From: Atopsyche davidsoni
Taxonomy: Eukaryota; Arthropoda; Insecta; Trichoptera; Hydrobiosidae
Reading direction: 5' to 3'
DNA length: 64,000 bases
Assembly: GCA_022113835.1 (NCBI GenBank)
Contig: JAILWY010000025.1
Coordinates: forward strand, 7,580,501-7,644,500
A program made the position numbers and the translations under genes. This document shows positions 25,166 to 39,402 of this stretch, in pieces. How positions within the stretch are numbered: position 1 is the stretch's first letter; the number at the start of each line of letters is the position of its first letter. The notes below the pieces were generated by a model, which saw only the letters and a program-made list of their open reading frames with translations, had not been told where the DNA came from and ran no database searches.

Positions 25166-25950
25166 TATCAGACTATGGCAATATAAGTTACGGGGTTAAT
25201 GAAAGAAACCTGCTTACAATCCTTACTCCCATACTCGTGTTTTTTTGATCATTTTTTGGTCCGTTTTGCGAAAAATTGACTGGACCAATCAAAAAAATTT
25301 AAATACAAAAAATTAGATACATCCCTTTTTCCGAACAGAATATTTTTTCGTTTCTTGTAAATTTACTTTTAATATGATAAATATGTGTTTTTCCGATTGA
25401 AGAGTAGGAATTTTAAGATTCGTCATGTCCCTGTTCTAAGAGTCCTAAACATTTGAAAGTCTTTGTTCAATTGGAATTAAGAGATCAAATATAAACCCTG
25501 TGCGATTTATTATTTTAAAAATTAAAAAAAATATATATTTAGCAAACTTTGGTTTTGAAAAGTCGTCATTTTATCCAATTTTTCAACATCTTCCTTGAAA
25601 ATGGACGTTAATTAAATAATAAAAAATAGAAAAATATATTTTATAGTTTTTTCAATACTCTATAATGACACGATTTCGCCGGGTAAAACGGTCCTTTTTT
25701 TGTGGCAGACGGGAGATGGACACCAAGCAATGTTAGGTAGCAAGACCCTTAATGGAACCTGAAAAAAATCCTAGCAGGTCATCAACACTAAATCAATTTA
25801 TTATAAAGGCTTTGCGCCAGTGGGTGAAGACCGGAAGTGCAGCCAGATTGGTGAGATGGATAGAGACATGTTCGAGGAAATGGTCACCAATCTCCTATGA
25901 GAAAGGCAATACAAGTAGAAGATAACGGTTTCCTGAGACTGGCCAACACA

Positions 25951-25995
25951 CAGCCCAGCCCAGCCCAGCCCAGCCCAGCCCAGCTCAGCTCAGCT
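25951..25995. repeat. (CAGCC)6(CAGCT)3 microsatellite
   Basis: Six cagcc units followed by three cagct units: a five-base tandem array that has split into two variants. The overlapping 84-residue ORF owes its Pro/Ser/Ala/Gln run to this array and is not taken as a gene. Confidence 0.9.
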
Positions 25996-27689
25996 CTTCA
26001 CCTGGCAGGCGTCGCTCTAGTCCAGATCTCGGCTGTCCCTGCGGTTTGTTTGTTTGTTCGTGATTGTGGTACTTCTTGTTCGTCTTTTTACCCTGCCGCG
26101 GTGACGAAAAGTGGGGCATTTATCTGCCGGCGGGTGACCAAGCGTCACTGAATTAATCCACCAGATAAAAACCTTAATATTTTTACCATTAATTTCAAGA
26201 TTAATTATTAATACTTTAAATAATTGTGAGCAGCCGGATAGACAGTAGCTTTTTCAGATAAAAAAACCCGCTGAAAAGCGAAAGTGCTGACAAACAAATG
26301 ATGAATTAGATAAATAATTGTGTACTCGAATAAGAGCATTATTTCAATTTTATGTAGTATACATGAATGAATGAAATAAATTTCCTCTAAATTTTACGTG
26401 CATTGTTTTGTTCTGTTATAAAAAAAACTTTGTAAAAATTTATATTCTCTAATCCCGCGATTGCATACATAGATATGCTTTACGATGTTAGAAAGTTAAT
26501 TTGGCCAGAATTTTTAATAGTGAAAATTTCATTTGTGATTTTACTGAAATCGAAAATACAATAACGCTGGAGCAGATGGTTCAATGCTCTGAGACAAACA
26601 AATTATTTTTTACGCGTAATTTGTACTTGCTATGATGATACGCTTTGTGAAGCGAAAAATGTACGGCAGCTACAAAATATTCATTCAAGTATTCACGCAT
26701 TAAAACAGCAGTTAAAAACAAATTTAATTCATTTTAAATAATTTGTCAATGATCCATGTGCGATATTATGATTTTTTCATAAAAAAGGAATGAACACTGT
26801 CACTTCCTGAAAACACTGCAGTCCTCCCTTAAAAGGTTCACCATTAAAACTTCTCTTATACTATACTTCTATTTAAGGTTCAAAACAAATTAACATCAAT
26901 AAAACTGAAATATGTATAATACTTATAGGACGAAGATTGATCAAAAGTCATTGGTTTAATTGATTGAATCCCTTTTATTTGTATGAATGACTTTTTTATT
27001 AATGAAACGAGCAATAATCTGAATCGTCCACTGCTCGGTCACCCTACAAGAAAAGAGAGAAAAACGTTGTACCTGAAAGTGTGGTGAATCGAACAGAGAT
27101 CTCCTGACGACGGGGACCAAAAAACACTACAAACAAACCAAAAACAACACCCAAAAACTAAGAGAAATTCTATGAATCCGTCGCCAATGCGAAGAAATAC
27201 TCCGGCGCCTACAAAAGAAAGTAAAACAAATTAAATCCGCTATATCGAATAAAAAAACAATACCAAAAATTTAGATAATTTTTTTACCCACCCAATTGGC
27301 CTTGGCTTAGCCTGGAAAGCGAAATGGAGTAAACCTTTTTACGTTCGTTTACGCATACTTTTTTTTTCTTTTTCAGCCTGAAAGTGGAATATTTTTTTCG
27401 AGCCGGCGATATCGGACTGTTCCGAGAAAATTAAGTTGACGCGCCAGTGTGAGATATATTTTTTTTCAGTGCTGATTACAACGCGGAGGATGTATCGCTG
27501 CGCTGGTGCGAATAGAGCCTTAAAGAGAAATACTGCCATTAAATGAAATTAAAATGAATAAAAAAAATTCGAAGTTTACTCTAAGTAGTTTTTTTTTTTT
27601 TTTTTTGAGTCGCTTGAAATTCAATACTGAATGAAGCGCTTTATTACTTTTGAAAATAAATACAAACTTGTTGTACAAATACTACATTT

Positions 27690-27870
27690 TTAAAAATATT
27701 TTTGAATAAAATACTTGAGTGATTTTCCACATTTTTATTTTTATTAGTGACCGGTTTCGCCAACCTTTCACGTTGGCATTATCAAACAGAGTAAATATTT
27801 TATTCAAAAATATTAAAATGGAATCCCACCAAGTACTCTCTGTCAAAAATATTGAATTTATTAACATTTT
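27690..27870 (+). repeat. Dispersed repeat 'gaccggtttcgccaac' family, copy 3
   Basis: The most complete copy: aatatttttgaataaaatac, a core with gtgaccggtttcgccaacct, cgttggcattatcaaacaga, then ttattcaaaaatattaaaat and agtactctctgtcaaaaata. The outer words are inverted relative to each other, so the unit is partly foldback. No coding content is seen. Confidence 0.6.
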
Positions 27871-28394
27871 TTGTACGTACAAAGAATATCTCAGAAGTTC
27901 GATCACAGTCCGAATTCCTCACAGACATTTCCTTTAATTATTCTAGGCTTGAATTGCATTTACTTATTGAAAATAATAATTATAAGCAGAGTTGTTGTTT
28001 TGAGTGAATCTCTAGACTCAAATTAATAATCCTTTATATAATATATTTTTGGACAGTTTTTTTTGCGTTGCGTTTTGCATTCTAAATAAGAATTAAGAAA
28101 TAGGTCTGAGTGAACATTTTAAAGGAGTTTTCTAACAAAAATATTTATTACACTGACGAAGAATATCCGAGATAACTTAACTTGTCTTACTGGCTGTGTT
28201 TATTGATCCCTTGAGACCCGGTGTGACGTATGCTTGGCGACAACTATATTTAAGGCTATAGGGGTGCTTTTACTTACCCCAGGAAACTATCAGAAGTCTC
28301 GAGGGTAAGATAAAGATAGCCTTAGAAACGTACTATTATATTGACATATTCGGTTGAAACATCTACAACCGTAATCACCGAAGATTAGAAGTTT

Positions 28395-28432
28395 TATTAT
28401 ATATATATATATTTATTTATGTGTGTGTGTGT
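28395..28432. repeat. (AT)n and (GT)n microsatellite
   Basis: A run of alternating T and A gives way to tttattta and then about six gt units. Simple repeat. Confidence 0.8.
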
Positions 28433-30999
28433 TCTTATACCTATATAACAACCTAGAGGTACCTGTTAATGCTATCTGCACAACAATCGTAGGCGCTTAT
28501 AATCAAAGATTCAGATTAGGTTGGTTTAGTATTTGTATGTAGGGAGAAAAGGTTTTTTTTCCACAGTGACATTAATAACAGTTATTTTAACGATACTTCA
28601 TTTCTCTTGTTAGGTTCAACTTATATTTTTGTACTTATTTATAAAACAATTTTAATTTTACGCGTAGTAATGTACGATTATTATTTATAATATCACATAT
28701 TTTACTTTCAAAGATATATTGCTAAATATTTTACCAAAGAACTTTTTTAAAAAGTAATGATGCGTCGTTATTGGAAAAAAAAAATACAGACGCGGTAAAT
28801 ATGGTTCGGTTCACAAGAAATTTTTAATCAAGCAGAAAAGGTCAATTCAAAATATAAACTCTTTCAGTCTTTTTTTTTTAATTGAGAGCAGTTTTCAGGA
28901 AATGTGTAAGCTTTCAACTTTCTCGATTGAGCGTTTTTCCAAGTATTCGGGGAGCAACAGCGCCTGCCTTCATTTTACAGCCAAATATTTTTTTTCCTTT
29001 TCTACCCGACTGGAGTCAAACAAAACGCTTCAGCCAACGAAGCAGCCATGCTGAGCAATCACAGCCTCCATTGTAGCCGGCAATTAGCAGCCTATCGTTT
29101 TCAAAGCGTTCATTTTTCTGTTGAGATGAGCACGAAAGCAACACAAATATAAGTTTGTAGGGTTATTCTGTACTACACGTTACAGTAGAAATTTACAGGT
29201 GAGCTTATTTTCAGTGAACTGTAAATTTTTTATAAAAGGTAAGTTTATATACAATATTTATATATATATAATAAGTGAGTCAAATAAATGATAAGACCAA
29301 ACGGTTATCACTATCTTGAAAACCTTACGCGAAAGATCTAAAAATCTCTATCTCAATTTTTTTGTTCGTGTTTTCCATTTCCACCTTTTCATGAGTATGC
29401 CTCCGTATATTTTCACATACAAAAATGATTTATATAGGCTTTTAAATGGTTTCTATGATCGATCAATACTTTGAAAACACGTTCTGATGTTAAACGACCT
29501 ATAATGATATCTGCATTCACAAGCAAGATTGAAATCTCAATATTTCCTTTATTTTAGCATAATGGCAGCCATAAAAATATTTTTGAAGATTTCAACAAAT
29601 ATTTATTTTTTCTATATAATTTTAGTAAGTGCTTACTTAAAAAATAGCAAAGCATTTATACGTTCAGTTTTGGGCGAATATTCTTAGGGATCGTGTATAA
29701 AAAATATAAAAAAACCTGTGACTAACGAGAGTTATGACCGTTCGCATTGGAGGAATTTCGTCAGCATATTGAGGGAGACAGCAAGAGAGACTGCCACAAA
29801 GAAAATTGGTGGGGTAAAAAATCGGGGATGAATTCACATGAAGATCAATCTGGCATCCACAGCCTCCTAACGAGCGTCTGCGGAAATCCCCTCAATAGAG
29901 GGTGTCGTTTGAGAAATGATTTCCAACCCCTAAACTGCTTCCACAAGCAGACTGAAATTTCCAAGTTTCTCATATGCATAAATTCACAAGATTGAGTACT
30001 TCATTTTATTATATGTAATATATATTTTTGCTATTTTTAAAATGGTTAAAACGTCTACCATACATTAAGAGTTATAAATAAATACTCATATAAAAAAAAA
30101 GATTACTTGACTACAGTGGCAGAAGACAAACGAGTAATTAAAATACGTTATATGAATAAATCACGATTTTCAAGATCGGAAGAATCTGCGGCTGTGTATT
30201 TTTGGCTACGTCTCCGGCATTTTTTGGGGCCCAAAGGTAGTTAATGGTATTTCAAATACGTTTTTAAGATGATTCACACACATTTTTTACAGTTATTGTA
30301 AACTCTTACTCATCAACCTAATGCGTCTTATACGCATAGCCTTAAACCTAAAATCTAAGAACCGATAGCTTTAAACCATATTAAATACACGAATAAATGA
30401 AATATTTAATAATAATTATAGGTTTATTTAAGATGCTGGTGTACCCGGATTTGAACATTAATTTTAACAGTTCGCGATCTTTATTTTTTTTGCAATATTA
30501 TGAACAATGAAAACAAAAATATATTAATACGTCAATAATCACCGTTGCTCGTGATTTAAGATTTGTTCCAAGTTAAATATATTAAATGTACTTATTAGCA
30601 AGTAATTGTTAATGATGGTCATTATATGTATACTGAGTGCGTCTCGAAAGCAAATGACACCTCTCGTGCTCAAGTAATAAAGTATGGCTTTATTTGAAAT
30701 AATGAATGTACTTAGCTCACGGCAGTCTTTCACTTCGCATCGAGTTACCTGTATTTTAAATAAAAATAGATTACTCATATTTTATGATTTTATTTATTTA
30801 CATTCAATGTAATTTTTGTTGAGAAATTTTGTATTTAACAGAGAACAAGAGAAAAAATCTGTAACCAAAATTTTTAAAGACTGATTTTATATTCAATAAT
30901 GAGTATTATTATGAAAATAAAAACACTTTAGCGTGTATTTATTATTTTTTTTTTCCAATAATATTAGGCTTTATACAAAACGTGTTTACAGAATTTGTA

Positions 31000-31191
31000 T
31001 ATAATCATCAAAGCAACTGTATTCAAGGCGAAGATTCGATGGACTTTTTGCCGTTTTTAACATTCCAATGGAAATATTTCCACCTCACCCGTCGCAACAA
31101 TAGAGGATCTTTGATGTCTGACGGTCGTTACAAGGGATGGAAGCCTTTTCTTGTGGAAACCTTTAGCCTCGTATTCATCCTTGAACTATAA
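31000..31191 (+). other. GC-richer coding-like patch, unrecognised
   Basis: Plus strand: after a possible acceptor tgtttacag (near 30990) a frame stays open to a stop at 31189-31191, rich in aromatic and basic residues (F-Q-W-K-Y-F-H-L-T-R-R, then G-W-K-P-F). The minus strand is also partly open. Base composition differs from the flanks. No family is recognised, and a repeat fragment is as likely as an exon. Confidence 0.2.
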
Positions 31192-34100
31192 ACAACAAAG
31201 ACAAAATTTATTCGTTGGTTTTAGCAACCGTTGTTATCCGATTTTTTTGTTCTTGTGGCGTTGTGCTTTTAATTTTCCGACTTTTATGTCACGGAAAAAT
31301 TTTTAACTTAATTTTTTTATATAACAAACGCAATTAAACATGAAATTTTGATACTTGAAGATTTACCCAATACTAAAACTGAAAACTTGGAAAATGAAAT
31401 TTATCACTCAACGCAACTGCCGACAACAAAATAAACGTGCGAATAAAAATAATTGCCACTAGCTTAATAAATTCTTAATGCTATTAAAGTTTTTTTTAAT
31501 AAATAAACACATTATTGAATCATAATTAGTATGACACATATGCTATTAAAATAACACCTGTTTCAGTTTAGTTAAGAATGGTTTGCATTGATAGCATAAA
31601 TTTATTCGTCAAAGTCTATTTTCAGAGTTTACATTTTAAAGACTCTTTAACATGAGTTTAATGACATAAACCTTGTAAAATACATAGCTTAATAAATGAA
31701 AATTTGAATAATGCTAATATGTTATGTTTTTCCCATCGGATAGTTTAAGATTGGATTCGCACTGGATCTCACGGAATAAAAACCACATTGTTTCACCTTT
31801 CATTGGATTCCTTTTCTTTATTCGCAAAACTTTGCTTGGAATTCCACTTATATTAAACAAAACACATATTCTGTGGTTCTATCTTCTTTAAGATTATTTT
31901 TGAGAAAACTTTACGTTTGCAAAACTATCAAATTTTATGCGTGATAAAAATCACTTTTCTTTATAATATTTGAGTCAAGACATTAAAGAACTTTCGTGAA
32001 TTTTAATAGGCTTTTTATACCAAGAAAATATCATATAGTAGATGAATTTTATATTTTATTGTACACTAACTTTAAACCTTATTTCAAAAAGCCGTCTTAT
32101 AAATATATATAAATATATTCCGATAAAAGTAGAGTAATTCAAAAGTAAAATTAATCACCGGCAAAAAATTGCGCCTTAGCGTAATTTTCCCACAGCTGCA
32201 AAAAATGTGATTTCGTTTTGTTGTCAAAATTAGAGCATAATTAAAAGATTCCTAAAAACCGCACAGTGGTCTCTTTTTAAAACTAAGCTATTTCAAAAAA
32301 ATTAGGTCAAAATGAAATTTAAAAAAAATATTAATAATGAACTCTCCACCGGAAACTAAATCGTGTTCATATTATTTGCCGACCGCAGAATATGGAGAAG
32401 CCGAGTGGACGAAGTTTCAGAATACTTTTTGTTTTTTTTTTCATAGTTTGCAGTGAAACTTTCTGTGATCATCAGTAATGGTTTCCAATATTAGATTCAC
32501 TTTCAGTGGCTTTTCTGTTATACGCGATATTTCACCAAATAAAGTATGATCACTGTACAAAATCGATTCACAGAAATCTATAAATGTATTTACTAACTAT
32601 AAATATGCATTGAATAATATCGACATTTATTTTTATTATAAAATCGATTGTTTGAAATAGAAATCTACTGTTTATTTTCTTACGTTTTCATTTATAAAAT
32701 TGTTACAGTTTTTGAATAAATATATAATAATCGAGTTATAAAGTGGGTTTGAACCAACAAGTCTTCAATTTAATCATTGTTTTGGTAAATGAATACCAAC
32801 TGAGTTAAAATCTTAATAAATACGGCAAGTCATAAAAAATATTAACATAATAAAACTGAACCTATAAGGTATACTTAATTTAAAAAATAAATTATTATGA
32901 TAACTATTTTTCATAGTATTTTGACTGTATAGCTAATTTGAAAAATCAATAAATAAAAAAAGATTAACAAATCAAAACGCCATTTTCTCATATTAGTTGT
33001 TTAAACATGTAGAATATATAATTAAAAAATATTTGATTATGTATTTCGTGAAAATAGTTAAAAATAGTTTTTTTACACACATTTTTGTAGTGATTATATA
33101 AAATTGAATATAAAAACATAAAATGTTAATTTTGTTATAAAAAACATATTTTGAATAGCAACTTGTTTGTTGATTGATTTCAATTATACAGTATTTAAAA
33201 AATAAAAAATTATTCATCAATTAAAGAACATAAATGTTTACATGATATTTATAAATACCACTTGCATTTTTTAAAATTCATTATACGACAAATGTGTGGA
33301 AATATTTGATTTCAATTGATTGTGAAACTTAATTATAATAATGTTTATTCTATACCAACAACCACATTTATAAATAATTCATACGTTTTTTTATGTTGAT
33401 TTCATTAATCAACTAATTAAAAAAATACAAGCTTGATACGTGACTAACGCAAAGTCAATACAAATTTTCTTGTATAACATCAGTTTGGGATTCATTTGCC
33501 AAGACTAAAAACTGAGTGTTTCGACTAACGAGTCTTATAATTTTTAATCGAATATAATTTATATTTTAAAAAAATAATTCAGCTATTGAAAAGCAATATA
33601 AAGGTGATTTAAAATAAATTCCAGACTAAATGTTATTCCATATTCGCTTAAAGCGATTTTGATACACTTTTCAGGCTTATATTGATTCAGAAAAAAATCT
33701 ACCTTTTACATCACCCCCTTGTTATTTTTGAATTTACCCTACATTTACATATTTGAAGGACATTTTTAAATTTAAATTCGTATCCATTTTGTTAAAATAT
33801 ACATACATATTGAATATTTATTATTTAAAAGTATGTATTAAGGTCTCAGCTGATTTATTTAAAAATTGTTTTTTAATTGAATATACATATTTTTTGACAC
33901 TCTGCTTTAGAGTGTTTGTATTGTTTAATTTATAGCTTCGACGTTTCGGTACTGATTATGGAGTTATCTTCCAATATTATAGTATAAGGAAATTCTTGAA
34001 CTTGACCGTAGAACCTGGACTAAATTTTTACGAAGAAACATTTAAAACTTACAAAATTAAATAGCAAGACTAGATCGACTATTTTTATAAACATAGTGCA

Positions 34101-35628
34101 ATTCTGATAGGCATCAATGAAGTCTTCCACAATCAACAATACAACAATCACTTAATTATCAATTAACAAACTCATTATTCATTAATTGGTTGAACTAACA
34201 TCTTTTTTGTTTCGTTTTTATTTCGTGTTATTAAATCCGTGTCCGCATACACAAACACTTATAAGTGGCCAGCAAAAAACCTTAATAAGTAGATTTATTT
34301 CTGCTACAAAAAAATACGCTGGTATAAATTAAAGAATTTCATGCCGCTTTACGGTATTTTTAAGGCTTTAATTGTATTATTTGTACCTAGATAATTAAAG
34401 ATATGTGTATAGCGTATCAGAAATAATTATGCCTACTTTATATTTTATTTCATTTGCTTTGTTTTGCTAGAGTATGCGGACCATCGACGAAAATAAAAAC
34501 TGACTTTTTTTCAGACTGAAAATTTTTCCAACTGCTTTCGAATATTTTAATTAGTCTCTAGATTGCACTTTCTTGAAGTAAGTTTTCAGCCAGATATTTC
34601 CCTACAGGCTTGTTTTTCTTACCTTCAGATCTCCAACTGTTCACTTTGGGAGTGATTGATTTTTTGCTCAGTTTTTTCGTATATAAAATACATATAGGTA
34701 TAACTGATAACATTAAAATTACCAGTCTGACATATTCATACTATCATATAATCTGTGTATTCGTAGTTATACAATGGAAGTTGTAATGCAATTCCATTGC
34801 CCAATAATCTTATAAATAATTTTTCTACCTTTCTTGCATTTTAGATGAAGTCACTCTATTACTACTTAATGAATATCGACTATCTCAAAGTATATTGAAA
34901 AAACTTTAAATTTATTTAATATATTTATGGTTGTTATTTTTCATTTAAATTTCTATTAGAACCATAGCTTAATCTGAATTTAGGTATAATTCTGTGTAGT
35001 TCGGCACTGCATTGTGTACTTCAGATCTGTAGCAACAAGAGATCCGCTAACCCAGGCGTTGCCAATCTTTACAGCACACACAGTGTTTTATTTGTCTGGA
35101 CTGAATTCCACTTCTTTTTTATGAATGATAAATCTGTTTCTAAAGTATTCAACCTAATCTCAATTATATTCCAACCATTAAAATTCGTGGCAATTTGCAG
35201 ATGTGAATTTTCAGAGTGTCCGTGCCTATACGAGATATCCACGTCACGGTTTTTATATAACTGTCTTTACATATTGGTTACTAACGCATTAAAACGGATC
35301 ATTTGATTCAAAATCAACGTGAATTTTAATAGCAGCCACTGTTTTTCTGGTTATTTTATATGGATCTTATTATATTTTTTATTGTTAGGGACTACTTTTG
35401 ACCTTCGAAGTCTTATTCAGATTGATTACCTATTTCAATACACAGTCATATAACCTTATCTCACCCACCTACCTCCTGAAGTAATTGTATACTTTTAATG
35501 GTTCTCTATTGTTCATGTGGTGCAGATATTTATTGAAAGCACCTTTCAAGATTTCATTTACTCACAAATATTTAAAAGGATATATGAGCTAAAGCTTGAT
35601 AGCGATCTTGTATCATATAAGTTAATTT

Positions 35629-35949
35629 TTACTGAAAACCATGTAGGTGTATTGTAATTATGGTATTTTGGTTCACAGTGAAGTTGAGATGGCTCATTCG
35701 CAATGCCACCTTATTATCAATCATGGAAACACTTAGCTCCTCGGACAATAAAAGATGTAATTCATTAATTATAGCGTTTAGTAGCTGCGCTGTGGCCCCT
35801 CTCTGGTGGCCGTTAAGGTGACTGGATATCGAGTCTCCAGCAAAAAAAACTGGGCCACCAGCCTCTGGAAAGTACAGAGAAAGCAGCGAATGCCTTTCCA
35901 ATGTCACCAGAGACGGACTCTGCCTGGTTATAGAACCTCCAGTGCAGTA
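35629..35949 (-). CDS. Lone terminal exon, flavin amine oxidase-like C-terminus
   Basis: Minus-strand exon of 106 codons plus stop. A possible acceptor ataaggcag precedes 35949, though its pyrimidine tract is poor. The exon encodes Y-C-T-G-G-S-I-T-R, then E-A-G-G-P-V-F-F-A-G-D-S-I-S-S-H-L-N-G-H-, then -Q-R-G-A and a helical L-L-N-A-I-I-N-E-L. A G-G-x-x-T stretch followed by F-A-G-[DE]-x-x-S...G-x-x-x-G-A is the FAD-binding C-terminal signature of monoamine/polyamine/L-amino-acid oxidases. An AATAAA (minus strand, 35534-35529) lies about 95 bases past the stop, as for a real last exon. No upstream exons with the N-terminal G-x-G-x-x-G motif were found, so this may be a fragment or retro-inserted piece. 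The residues after about 70 are not conserved to my eye. Confidence 0.4.
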   Translation of the reverse strand, partial: YCTGGSITRQSPSLVTLERHSLLSLYFPEAGGPVFFAGDSISSHLNGHQRGATAQLLNAIINELHLLLSEELSVSMIDNKVALRMSHLNFTVNQNTIITIHLHGFQ

Positions 35950-38900
35950 CTGCCTTATATATATATTTAAAAATACCAGAAAACCAAATTTTTATGACCT
36001 ATCTACTGAAGCAACAATTAATAAAAGAAAAATATATATTTAAGGTCATTCTTCCACTTTCAATAATACATCGCTTAATCGAGTTTAAAATCCTGAACGT
36101 TTGATAGAAAACCATTTTTTTTACGTTTTAACAACAACTAAAGTCATTACAATAATTCTTTTCGACTAGATAATAAAATCGTAAAAAATACACACATGCT
36201 ACACAAGAATCCTTTTCGGCTTTTTTTGATAACAAAGGATTTTTTTTCCTAAGCCCTTAAAGACCATTTCTCAGTGGAGCAAATTTGTAAAAGTTCTCTA
36301 GATTAAAGCCTTATTGGTTACATCTGGAAACAGAACCTTTTTTTCCACTTGCTGCACATCAAAGGAACACATTGACTGGATACATCGCCTAACAGGTCGC
36401 GATTTTTTACAAACCGGCTAAGTCTTTTTATTTATAAAAGAACTCTTTTTTTACATGTAAGATAAAACTCTTTACTTTCGTAGTTCATGAACGATTTGAA
36501 AAACAAATTTAATGTTTATTTTACCATTGAGAAAATATTTTTTCAAATATCAATAAAAAGCCTATGATTGAAAAGATCTCATGTCTGGTTTATATTATTA
36601 ATATTAAAAACAAACAGTATTTTTTGTAGTATTTACTAGATCTTGCTCAGTATTCAGAATAAATTGATCCCCTTCCTCATCCCCTTCCATTTATGCGAAT
36701 ATTTTTAAGTGGAATTATTTAACACTATCAGTTTGTTCACAATTTATATACAGACATGAATTGATAGTAATATTGATTTGATATTTAAATTCTTATCAAA
36801 TTTGCTTGTGTTTAAAAATTATACTGTAAATTACACTCAACTTTGATACAGAGATATATCAAGAAAAAAAATAATTTATATATTTTAAATAGCAATATTA
36901 GTCAAGCCACAGCTTGGATGTATAACTTGCATGCAAATATATATCTTTATCAAATTTTCACTTAAAAATTATCGTCTTGATATATATTTATAAACTATAT
37001 ATTTTTAGTCACAACTTGCATGAATTAAGATGAGTCCTTTTATTAAATTTGCTAGTGTTGATAATTCATATTGTGAATAACACTTTGAGTTGAGTTACAG
37101 TTTGTCTAAGTAATTACAACAAAGTTGCAAGTATTTTTTTGTTACTGTTAGACTTGTCCGACAGACCGTAGAAAACAGCTGACTCGAGATGCAGCCTCGA
37201 TGGAATAAAATAATGGCCTGCGATAATTTCTTTTGTATCTTCTGAAACAATATTGAATCACAAACTTCTATAACTAACCATCGAAACTGGACTCAGATAG
37301 ACTTTTACTGATATAATTACAGAAATATTGAATGACTGTAACTCAAAATGTGTTATTAATATCAAATGCACATTTTCACTTATATGAAAAAAAATAAATT
37401 ATCAATTCACAGCATGAATTCAAGTTTTGGTACAATTTGTTTTTTCACAAATTATTACTAAATATTTTATTTTTTATAAAAATTTAATGACTATAATATA
37501 TTTATAAAATATCTGAATATTTTACATAACCGCAAAGTGTTTTTGTTTTTTAAATCTTTATAATAAGATTTTTTATGTAAAGAGTCATCTATTGACAAGA
37601 TCGATAACTTTATGAAGATTCAACAAATCAAGAAGTTCCTCAGAGATAAAGACTGACGCTAGATTGTCGACTAAGTATTTATTTCTATAAAATTAATATT
37701 CACAATATTTAAATATTATTTTTTCATATTAAAGTGTTGCCTTAAAGTAAATAAAAGTTAAAAATTTTAATTCAATAAATTAATAAAAAATTACTTTATT
37801 TCTGTGAAATATTGAACCTTTTTATCAGTTTATTTAAACTTTGTGTATTTTAACGATCAGAAGTGGTTATTTTCCATTGGAGAAATGTGTATTCTAAAAG
37901 CTTAAAACATAAAGTTACAAAGTCATTTCAGGGACGAAACCAATCAACCCTGATAAACTTATAATCTTTCTTTGATAGCTAAAGCCTCTTAATTCGACAA
38001 TTATTTACTAATATTACATAAAGACATAAAAAACATATATTTCTCAATGAAAATATCAGGAAACTTTAATAATTTGCACTTATAAGACGACGAATATAAA
38101 TTCTCTTATTATAAGTGACAGTTTTCAATTAAAATCCACAAGAAAGACTTTTTATATATGTAATAATTATATTTACGATAAGAGTAATAATGAGATTATT
38201 TTTAAATTTATGTTAAAATAATTAATTTTTTATCAGACAATTTCTAACAAATTTTACAAAAAATAAACGAGATATAATTTGAAAAAATTCATTGTATTTA
38301 TATAAATTTGACTTCATTGGATATATTCAAAGCTAAAAGGTGAATATTTCAGATTTTTTGCTGAATAACTTACATTGCTATATGAAAAGAGTTATCTCCA
38401 ATTCACAAAATACCATTAATTCTCTGAAACAACCCTGTCACCATATATCTTACTAATAGGGGTGAAAAAGAGAAAATGTGGTCTTGACAACGCTGATCGA
38501 TTTTTTTTTATGATAAAACATTTGCAATAGTAAAACAATTTTATAATATTGTATCTGTAGTATTTATACGAAAAATACTGATACGTGATTTTTAATTGTA
38601 TTTTTTGCTGTATTGATTAACAAAATAAATAGAATGAAAAAAGAAAACTACCTGTAGATAACAATAAGATCATAGGCGAAACCAGTAAGAAATAAACAAG
38701 TTATTTAAAAAAATAGATTTGTAACATACGTTCAATTTGGATAGATAGAATTTGCAGAAACTTTACTTTAATGTTCTTGCCATTGTATTTTTTATAAAAT
38801 ATAAAAAAATAAATCCTTTTATTAAAATTATCAAAAAATAATATTTTATATATTCATAACAAAATCTCTATCTCTGTAATTAATCAAATATTGAACGATT

Positions 38901-39402
38901 GTGAAGAGAACTTTCAGAATAAATAACGTATATTTAAATATCATATTGAGTATTTAAAGCTGTGAGTTAATTACAATTGAATAGTAAATTTTATAAACCT
39001 CAACTCGTTTCAATATTACTTTAACGAGATAATTTTTTTTCCAGAGGCATTAAATTTTAAATAATTTTAACAATAAAATATACTGCTTAAACTATAAAAA
39101 TATTAAAAATACGTATAGTACAATTACGGTAAATTGCTGAAAAAAATACCTTGATTTTTTTCAGGTACGTGGAATATAATATTTGTACATTTAGTGTTTG
39201 TGACTGAATCTTTTTACCCACTGTATTATAATAATATGAAAAATTTATAAAATTATAAATAATACACTATTATACGTTATATTACATATTAACTATTTTA
39301 TTGTAGAAACACAGAATTTTTCGTTGATTTCCGTAGTACAAACTTACATCCTTATTTTTTTCTTAGAAGAACTAGAATAAATAAATATATACTATTACTG
39401 TA
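35950..39402. other. Intergenic, AT-rich; 3' flank of gene 2
   Basis: A/T-rich with no supported exon. On the minus strand an AATAAA at 39302-39297 lies about 100 bases beyond the stop of gene 2 and is a reasonable polyadenylation signal for it. Confidence 0.4.

Larger units (their letters stand above)
21900..35628. other. Intergenic, AT-rich, no gene identified
   Basis: Between gene 1 and the lone exon at 35629. Besides the repeats listed separately, I see only A/T-rich filler and small GC-richer patches (24060-24190, 25700-26155, 27020-27230, 28190-28330, 28880-29120, 29740-30000). The short ORFs across them show no known motif or clear splice structure. Confidence 0.45.

Noticed and set aside
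25897..26151. 84-codon plus-strand ORF
   Set aside because: Its Pro/Ser/Gln-rich part comes from the (CAGCC)n microsatellite; no motif, splice site or conservation signal.
29747..29995. Plus-strand 82-codon ORF
   Set aside because: No motif; the minus strand looks equally open, so coding is not supported.
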